The notes below the pieces were generated by a model. It worked only from the letters and a program-made list of their open reading frames with translations. It did no database searches and was not told where the DNA came from. The translations under genes and the position numbers were made by a program. Shown one piece after another: positions 16,717-20,788 of a stretch of DNA of 20,788 nt (its first letter is position 1; every line of letters starts with the position of its first letter). This stretch comes from a virus: the IMG/VR virus record IMGVR_UViG_3300024180_000052, positions 1-20,788 of that record; one strand, 5' to 3'.

Positions 16717-16967
16717 GATGTTATCTCTTTAAAAGGTTCTGCAAGTGTACCATCATAAAAAACTCGGCGGATAGATGCAGATGTTTTACCCATATTAGTG
16801 ACCCAATTTTTGGCAATGATTTCTCCTTGCTCGGGGCTATCAGCATCAAGCTCAATAAAATGTTCAAGATTTTCAGTCCGAACATGCACAACGAATGCTG
16901 GCTTGCGCTTTAACATGCGCTGATAAGCGGCTTCTTGTGATTCAAGAAATTTTAATGTATTTGGCAT
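16713..16967 (-). CDS. Hypothetical phage protein
   Basis: An 84-residue protein with GGAGG shortly before ATG 16967. It reads as helix (ESQEAAYQRMLKRK), strand (AFVVHVRTEN), helix (SPEQGEIIAKNWVTN), strand (ASIRRVFYDG), so a small alpha/beta fold. There are no catalytic motifs or membrane segments. It is the first of two coupled genes after a 30-base gap from the gene at 16998. No function can be assigned. Confidence 0.5.
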   Translation of the reverse strand: MPNTLKFLESQEAAYQRMLKRKPAFVVHVRTENLEHFIELDADSPEQGEIIAKNWVTNMGKTSASIRRVFYDGTLAEPFKEITS

Positions 16968-16997
16968 TTTTAACCTCCGAGTAAGTAATAAAATATA

Positions 16998-17366
16998 TTA
17001 AGCGGCCATTTTTGGCCAAAAAGCAAAAGCAACAAACCCTGTTGAAGCAACAACGAACATTGAACCTTCTTCATCGATGATCACATCACCTACTGATACA
17101 GATGCCATACGTGAATGTCTTTCAATGCTTTCTTCTGGACCGATATTACCAATGTGAAAAACTTGGTTTAAGTCCTTTGCAGTGATAGTTGAAACATGCG
17201 TGTAATACTCTTCAGCAAACGCATCACCGGCAAGTTGAGCAATTTTCGTCCCCCTAAAGTCCATTGACATAGACATTTTCATTTTATACGCGGGGACTTC
17301 TTCACCAGCATTAACCGCGTCAACGATTTGGTTTGTAAGTTGGATTTGATAAACTTTAAATTTCAT
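16998..17366 (-). CDS. Conserved phage hypothetical protein, often near DUF932
   Basis: A 122-residue protein. ATG 17366 is chosen because GGAGGTC lies seven bases upstream; a farther ATG at 17393 has none. It reads MKFKVYQIQLTNQIVDAVNA, then a middle with YYTHVSTITAKDLNQVFHIGN, then RMASVSVGDVIIDEEGSMFVV. I recognise it as a conserved hypothetical of marine phages and plasmids, often near DUF932. The region just upstream (17413-17484) holds two inverted repeats and a terminator hairpin, so it may be regulated separately from DUF932. Its function is unknown. Confidence 0.55.
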   Translation of the reverse strand: MKFKVYQIQLTNQIVDAVNAGEEVPAYKMKMSMSMDFRGTKIAQLAGDAFAEEYYTHVSTITAKDLNQVFHIGNIGPEESIERHSRMASVSVGDVIIDEEGSMFVVASTGFVAFAFWPKMAA

Positions 17367-17412
17367 TTTTTTGACCTCCAAAAGATGTTTCATGAGGACT
17401 ATATTATGTAAT

Positions 17413-17441
17413 ACTTTGCCAAAGTAAAGCTTTAATTTACT
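17413..17441. promoter_or_regulatory. Overlapping inverted repeats upstream of the 17366 gene
   Basis: ACTTTG-C-CAAAGT at 17413-17425 is a perfect palindrome with one central base. AGTAAA (17423-17428) and TTTACT (17436-17441) form a second inverted repeat that overlaps the first. The minus strand then reads TTACATAATATAG toward the gene, similar to TTACATTATAAAAG upstream of DUF932, so a shared -10-like element is possible. An operator or promoter is inferred; no canonical -35 was found. Confidence 0.35.
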
Positions 17442-17449
17442 ATAAAAGC

Positions 17450-17484
17450 AAAAAAGTTGGAGCTGAATGTTAACCCAGCTCCAA
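17450..17484 (-). terminator. Rho-independent terminator after the DUF932 gene
   Basis: On the minus strand TTGGAGCTG and CAGCTCCAA form a perfect nine-base stem around a ten-base loop (17457-17484), followed by C and six T (17450-17455), then G and more T-rich sequence. It begins nine bases past the stop of DUF932 (17494). It would end the DUF932 transcript or attenuate readthrough into the gene at 17366. The stem is also symmetric on the plus strand, but no T run follows there. Confidence 0.8.
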
Positions 17485-17493
17485 ATACCTATA

Positions 17494-18324
17494 TTATATT
17501 TCCGCGAACATCTTAGATGACATTGCTTCGGCTACTTTCTTTTCACGATAACGTGTGGTCACATCTGGTAATTTTGCGTCCATAGTATGTGTAGACCAGT
17601 GAGTAAGAGCATTGTAGACAGACCATTTATTAGAGCCCATACCGCGCTGGTATTCGTCGTAGTGGCCTAAGAGGTTGTTAAGCTGGCGCTTATTGAACAA
17701 CTCATCACTGCTTTTTTGGCTCATGTTTACAACTTTTGCTTTAAAAAACTTTTCCACATCTTGACGCTCAACTTTAGATTTTGTGTAATTTTTCCAAATG
17801 TCATTTTGATTGTGGAATATTTCTAAGCTGTTTTTGATAGTCTTTGCCGCATTCTCAATGTTTAGGTTTGTAGTGTGACGCGCCCAAACTTTTGAGATCA
17901 TATCACTGCTTACCATCCCATTAAGGCAAGCTAAACGATATCCATCTGCCTGATTTTGATAAGCCCAAGCACCATCATAGCTATTAAAAGCTGTAGCGCG
18001 GAACGATACATAATCACCTTCGATTGGCTCTTGAACCAAATCATTGAACAAAACTTCAACTTTCAGTTTCTTGCCGCTATCAATGCAATGAACTTTAAAT
18101 TCAAAATCAGAGCTAATATTGGCTTCTTTGATAGCTTCATACTGACCATTAACTATTTCGTCGTGACTGATCATCCGGTAGTTTTCTGAGTGAACTCCCA
18201 TAAGGGTGTTTGTATCTGCACGAACTAAAGCTTTCTTGCCTTCTATGATACCAAGACCTTCTACCAATACAGGACGCTCTTCGACCTCAAAGTTCCAATC
18301 ATTATCGTTTGTAAAATCTAGCAT
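17494..18324 (-). CDS. DUF932 family protein
   Basis: A 276-residue protein with a strong ribosome binding site (AGGAGGTC before ATG 18324). VLVEGLGIIEGKKALVRADT, then LMGVHSENYRMISHDEIVN, then FRATAFNSYDGAWAYQ with a CLNGM motif (residues around 133-137) and WARHTTNLN are typical of DUF932, a family on phages and plasmids with unproven role. It has the usual length for the short members. It is flanked by a terminator downstream and an AT-rich hairpin upstream, so it is likely its own transcription unit. It is often found near replication and recombination genes, as here. Confidence 0.75.
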   Translation of the reverse strand: MLDFTNDNDWNFEVEERPVLVEGLGIIEGKKALVRADTNTLMGVHSENYRMISHDEIVNGQYEAIKEANISSDFEFKVHCIDSGKKLKVEVLFNDLVQEPIEGDYVSFRATAFNSYDGAWAYQNQADGYRLACLNGMVSSDMISKVWARHTTNLNIENAAKTIKNSLEIFHNQNDIWKNYTKSKVERQDVEKFFKAKVVNMSQKSSDELFNKRQLNNLLGHYDEYQRGMGSNKWSVYNALTHWSTHTMDAKLPDVTTRYREKKVAEAMSSKMFAEI

Positions 18325-18390
18325 GTTGACCTCCTAAATGCTGTTTATATAGGAGAACTCGCTTTTATAATGTAAGAAGACAAGCAACTT

Positions 18391-18407
18391 TTTTCTATTA
18401 TAGAAAA
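18391..18407. other. AT-rich hairpin between DUF932 and the 18408 gene
   Basis: TTTTCTA-TTA-TAGAAAA is a perfect seven-base inverted repeat lying directly after the stop codon (18408-18410) of the minus-strand gene upstream. On the minus strand it is followed by A-rich, not T-rich, sequence, so it is a weak terminator at best. It could be an operator for DUF932, whose start lies about 70 bases away. Confidence 0.35.
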
Positions 18408-18680
18408 TTAATGTATGGTTTGACCTTCATCAATGCCGCTATAACCTTCAAGGCAAAGGTAGTCCCAAACATCATACACTGTAAATTCTTCTTCATTTCC
18501 TACCCAGCAAACAATAATAGCTTCACCTAAACCATTCTTTGCGGAGAATTGAGTATTAGTATTTATGGTGAGTGTATGTTCAGGATACATATCAGCAAGA
18601 TGTGGGATCATCGCTCCAACAATAGCAAGATCACACTTTTCACCCATAGCAACATAAACAGTCTTTATATCTTCTCGCAT
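18408..18680 (-). CDS. Hypothetical phage protein
   Basis: A 90-residue protein with GGAGG before ATG 18680. It has a compact alpha/beta pattern: VYVAMGEKCDLAIVGAMIPH, then HTLTINTNTQF, then AIIVCWVGNEEEF, then VYDVWDYLCLEG. There is no membrane segment or recognised motif. It is divergent from RusA (18715), with only 34 bases between the two starts. The function is unknown. Confidence 0.5.
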   Translation of the reverse strand: MREDIKTVYVAMGEKCDLAIVGAMIPHLADMYPEHTLTINTNTQFSAKNGLGEAIIVCWVGNEEEFTVYDVWDYLCLEGYSGIDEGQTIH

Positions 18681-18714
18681 TGACAGCCTCCGAAGTTATT
18701 AGCATTATACACAA

Positions 18715-19155
18715 ATGTTGACGGATGATAAGAAGTTTGAGGTTACTTTTAAGGTTATTGGCGCTCCAGTAGGGAAAGCTAGACCAAGGTTCACAAGAAC
18801 TGGTCATACATATACCCCAGCTAAAAGCAAAAATTATGAGAAGAAAATTGCTCAAGAAGCTTGGGTTGCTATGGCAAATAAAAAGTTAAACCCTACCGAA
18901 TGTTCTGTTCATGTTGAAATGGATGCTTATTTACCTGTTCCGGTAAGTTGGTCAAAGAAAAAACAAAACCAAGCAAGAATGGGGGCTTTGCGACCATCTA
19001 AGCCTGACATTGACAACATTATCAAAGCAATCTTAGACGGATGCAATAAAGTTATATATAACGATGATGCACAAGTTCATAGCATAAGGGCAAGAAAGCT
19101 ATATGAAACTTACGAAAACCCACCTTCAATAGATGTTAAGGTATCTTGGGTATAA
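18715..19155 (+). CDS. rusA: RusA-family Holliday junction resolvase
   Basis: A 146-residue protein. IGAPVGKARPRFTRTG near the start is the RusA basic loop. RPSKPDIDNIIKAILDGCN and YNDDAQV supply the acidic residues D98, D100, D108 and D117/D118, the expected catalytic set for metal-dependent cleavage of Holliday junctions. The length is normal. It is the only plus-strand gene in the minus-strand region, divergent from the gene at 18408, and its 3' end overlaps the convergent HNH gene by 46 bases. No Shine-Dalgarno is visible before ATG 18715 (ATACACAA), so initiation may be weak or leaderless. It probably resolves recombination intermediates before packaging. Confidence 0.85.
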   Translation: MLTDDKKFEVTFKVIGAPVGKARPRFTRTGHTYTPAKSKNYEKKIAQEAWVAMANKKLNPTECSVHVEMDAYLPVPVSWSKKKQNQARMGALRPSKPDIDNIIKAILDGCNKVIYNDDAQVHSIRARKLYETYENPPSIDVKVSWV

Positions 19156-19436
19156 CTATAATCCTCACCATATTTTTCTCTCCATAAATTCGGCTCTTTA
19201 TGAATAGCTATTTTGGTATTATCCCAAAGACCTTGGTGATGGCCTTCACAAAGTGGTATCGCAGTTTTGTCAGGGCGCTTTTTACCCGAAAACCTATCAT
19301 GTATCGGGTGGTGCGCTTGAGTTGGGCTTCGCTGGACTTCTCCAAATCTTCTGCAAATACAACACCTCTTCCGCCGCACTTCCTGCAGATAATTTCCATC
19401 TTTCTTTTCCTTTGGTTTTTTTGGGTTAGTCCACAT
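19110..19436 (-). CDS. HNH endonuclease of the DUF968/Ref-like type
   Basis: A 108-residue protein. A zinc-type pair C25-x-x-C28, AHHPIHDRF (H42, H43), then LCEGHHQGLW (C63, H66, H67) and H79 form the order typical of HNH nucleases with a zinc site, close to the DUF968/Ref group of phage recombination nucleases. A basic N-terminus (NPKKPKEKKDG) may bind DNA. The 3' end overlaps the RusA gene on the other strand by 46 bases. The nearest Shine-Dalgarno-like sequence (GGTGG) is about 11 bases before ATG 19436. Nicking or cutting DNA in recombination or packaging is inferred from the family. Confidence 0.75.
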   Translation of the reverse strand: MWTNPKKPKEKKDGNYLQEVRRKRCCICRRFGEVQRSPTQAHHPIHDRFSGKKRPDKTAIPLCEGHHQGLWDNTKIAIHKEPNLWREKYGEDYSYTQDTLTSIEGGFS

Positions 19437-19460
19437 TAATTTTTTGCCACCATATACGCT

Positions 19461-19913
19461 TCATAGAAAATTATCGCCGATTATATTGAAGCGTGACGTT
19501 GGAATGTACCTACATACTTCTATTTCTTCAGGAGCATTCAGGCGATTGGTATTTTTTAAAGTTACGCGGAAATCAGGTTTTTCCTGACCTATGTTATTCA
19601 CATCAATCCATCCCGTGTCTTGTGACTTTGCCCAGTGAACTACAAAAAGAGATTTAATTCCAGTTATTTCTGTTTGTTGTCTGCCAGCAATGAGCTTAGT
19701 TAGGCTGATCATGATGCTATCAAGGTCATAATATTTATAATTCAGAACCCGCAATTCAACAAAGGCTAATGGGTCTTGGCTTCTATGTGCAATGCAATCA
19801 TATGAAGAAAATTTATGTTGATGCTCAACTTTGCAATTCCATTTTTTAGCTAAAAGATTTGCAACATATTTTTCCTTTTCGACATGGCTTTTATTCAAGT
19901 ACTGTGGGGTCAT
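19461..19913 (-). CDS. PD-(D/E)XK nuclease-like protein
   Basis: A 150-residue protein. ATG 19913 is chosen because GGAGA lies about ten bases upstream; an ATG at 19961 would overlap the upstream gene by 71 bases instead of 23. VEHQHKFSSYDCIAHR and AFVELRV give D39 and E53-L-R55, followed by DSIMISLTKLI and SLFVVHWAKSQDTGWIDV. This order matches small phage nucleases of the PD-(D/E)XK fold, in which the last residue is normally Lys. Here it is Arg, so activity is uncertain. The gene lies between the HNH gene and the NinB-like gene, fitting a role in DNA processing. Confidence 0.55.
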   Translation of the reverse strand: MTPQYLNKSHVEKEKYVANLLAKKWNCKVEHQHKFSSYDCIAHRSQDPLAFVELRVLNYKYYDLDSIMISLTKLIAGRQQTEITGIKSLFVVHWAKSQDTGWIDVNNIGQEKPDFRVTLKNTNRLNAPEEIEVCRYIPTSRFNIIGDNFL

Positions 19914-20304
19914 ATTGTAAAGTCTCCGATAATTTAGCCATAGCTTGATCAAAATATTCATTAAATTCTTTTTGATTCATTTTGCTGTAGGCGATGCTGT
20001 CAGGTATGTAATAAATACCTCCAGATGCTTGATTAACTACTGTTCTGTAATGTCCGCAAAGCATCTTTAGATCATCGTGCAAATGCGCTGATGTTGGCCA
20101 GAGGTTAGTATCTTTGACTACTTTACCTAAGATTGCCCAATATAATTTATGATGTGGGTTTGATCTATCTGCTACAGGTTTTACATCATAAAGCTGACCA
20201 TTTGGATGAGCTTCTATTTCATCTGCATCATATTGAGTGAGGGGCAAAAACTGCCCTTCACGCTTTTCGACTTGAAGCTTGGGTTTAAAACGGGATTTCA
20301 TCAT
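19891..20304 (-). CDS. NinB/DUF1367-like recombination protein
   Basis: A 137-residue protein. VADRSNPHHKLYWAILGKVV followed by HDDLKMLCGHYRTVV and IPDSIAYSKMNQKEFNEYFDQ resembles both NinB and DUF1367, phage proteins near recombination genes; NinB (lambda Orf) acts with SSB at recombination forks. The start overlaps the end of the SSB gene by 20 bases (ATG 20304 or 20301), so the two are translated together. The closeness to SSB, nuclease and RusA supports a recombination role. The family call is by resemblance only. Confidence 0.55.
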   Translation of the reverse strand: MMKSRFKPKLQVEKREGQFLPLTQYDADEIEAHPNGQLYDVKPVADRSNPHHKLYWAILGKVVKDTNLWPTSAHLHDDLKMLCGHYRTVVNQASGGIYYIPDSIAYSKMNQKEFNEYFDQAMAKLSETLQYDPTVLE

Positions 20305-20665
20305 CTAAATCTTGCTGTTGATGATTTTGTGTTTCCGGCTTTTGGTATTGTGCCATTTGTTGTTGGCCTTCATCCATTTGGGGTCGGCCACCAACAAGCT
20401 CAATGTCTTGCACCCTACAGTTTAAAGAGCTTTTACCATTATATTCTCTCATACTTAACTCACCATCCACATAGACCTTAGTGCCTTTGTTTAAAAATGG
20501 AGAGAGATTTACAGCTAAAGCGCCCCATAGTGTGCATTCAATATAAGTGACTTGTTTAGTTCTGCGGTCATTTCTAGCAATACTGAAGTTCAAGACCTTT
20601 GTTCCATTAACTTCTCTTAATTCATTGTCTCTTGTGACATTTCCGATAGCGGTAATTTTTAGCAT
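20285..20665 (-). CDS. ssb: Single-stranded DNA-binding protein
   Basis: A 126-residue protein. The first 95 residues are the OB-fold of SSB: ITAIGNVTRDNELREVNGTK, FSIARNDRRTKQVTYIECTL, WGALAVN, KGTKVYVDGELS. A Gln-rich linker (GQQQMAQYQKPETQNHQQQ) leads to the acidic tip DDEIPF, which recruits partner proteins in cellular SSBs. It coats single-stranded DNA in phage replication. The ATG shares one base with the stop of the preceding gene (TAATG), and the end overlaps the next gene by 20 bases, showing a tight operon. Confidence 0.9.
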   Translation of the reverse strand: MLKITAIGNVTRDNELREVNGTKVLNFSIARNDRRTKQVTYIECTLWGALAVNLSPFLNKGTKVYVDGELSMREYNGKSSLNCRVQDIELVGGRPQMDEGQQQMAQYQKPETQNHQQQDLDDEIPF

Positions 20666-20788
20666 TATAACATTCCTAATTCTAATTGACGTGTTTCTAG
20701 AGAGTGTTCTATTTTTGTAGCAAACTCTGCATCCTCTTGTCTTATTTCTTCAATAAGATCAAAACCATTGGTAAGTTGTGATGCTAAC
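20665..20788 (-). CDS. C-terminal end of an upstream gene, truncated by the window edge
   Basis: The minus strand is open from the right edge to TAA at 20665-20667, giving about 40 residues. They are hydrophilic and helical (LTNGFDLIEEIRQEDAEFA, then TKIEHSLETRQLELGML) and end in an A-sharing TAATG junction with SSB. It is clearly part of the same operon, since spacing and frame are those of a coding end. The fragment is too short to name; recombination or replication genes are usual in this place. Confidence 0.6.
   Translation of the reverse strand, partial: LASQLTNGFDLIEEIRQEDAEFATKIEHSLETRQLELGML

Noticed and set aside
17956-18189. Plus-strand 77-codon frame opposite DUF932
   Set aside because: It is antisense to a well-supported gene, with no ribosome binding site or recognisable product.
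19208-19399. Minus-strand frame with CRKCGG, zinc-ribbon look
   Set aside because: It lies fully inside the HNH gene in another frame; the HNH motifs are complete, so this is a chance reading of the same Cys codons.

Overview
This window reads as part of the genome of an AT-rich marine double-stranded DNA phage, most likely a siphovirus of an alphaproteobacterium. That placement is inferred from a tail-tip (gpJ-like) protein, tail-fibre modules of a type I associate with marine phages, a lysis cassette with a GH19 endolysin, and a small-gene region with SSB, RusA and DUF932. No integrase, tRNA, CRISPR array or insertion sequence was found.

Layout. Bases 1-10211 (plus strand) hold the distal tail and fibre genes: the end of a tail-tip protein, several receptor-binding or fibre proteins, a very long collagen-like fibre protein, tail-fibre-assembly-like proteins, a 596-residue three-domain modifying enzyme, an FkbM-type methyltransferase, a protein made of sixteen 23-residue repeats, and a BppU-like protein. 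Bases 10222-13116 hold a small membrane protein and a tight block of five overlapping genes for exported proteins of unknown function. Bases 13113-15610 hold a membrane coiled-coil protein, an EF-hand membrane protein, a thermonuclease, a holin and an endolysin. A roughly 150-base intergenic stretch with a long inverted repeat separates this from the minus-strand genes (15765 to the right edge): small HTH and hypothetical proteins, DUF932, HNH nuclease, a PD-(D/E)XK-like nuclease, a NinB/DUF1367-like protein and SSB. RusA lies alone on the plus strand among them.

The outstanding observation is a possible phage-encoded collagen-modification system. The fibre protein at 1969-4287 carries 131 uninterrupted Gly-X-Y triplets with 43 lysines, all in the Y position, the position that collagen lysyl hydroxylases modify, and no proline. 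Two kilobases downstream, one protein joins a GT25-type glycosyltransferase domain, a domain resembling the glucosyltransferase domain of animal PLOD/LH3, and a 2-oxoglutarate/Fe(II) lysyl-hydroxylase-like domain. In animals these activities together make glucosyl-galactosyl-hydroxylysine. An FkbM methyltransferase gene overlaps the enzyme gene and could cap the glycan. The proposed pathway is an inference from sequence and context; the motifs are read directly from the sequence.

Functional calls rest on recognising motifs by eye. No database search or structure prediction was run.
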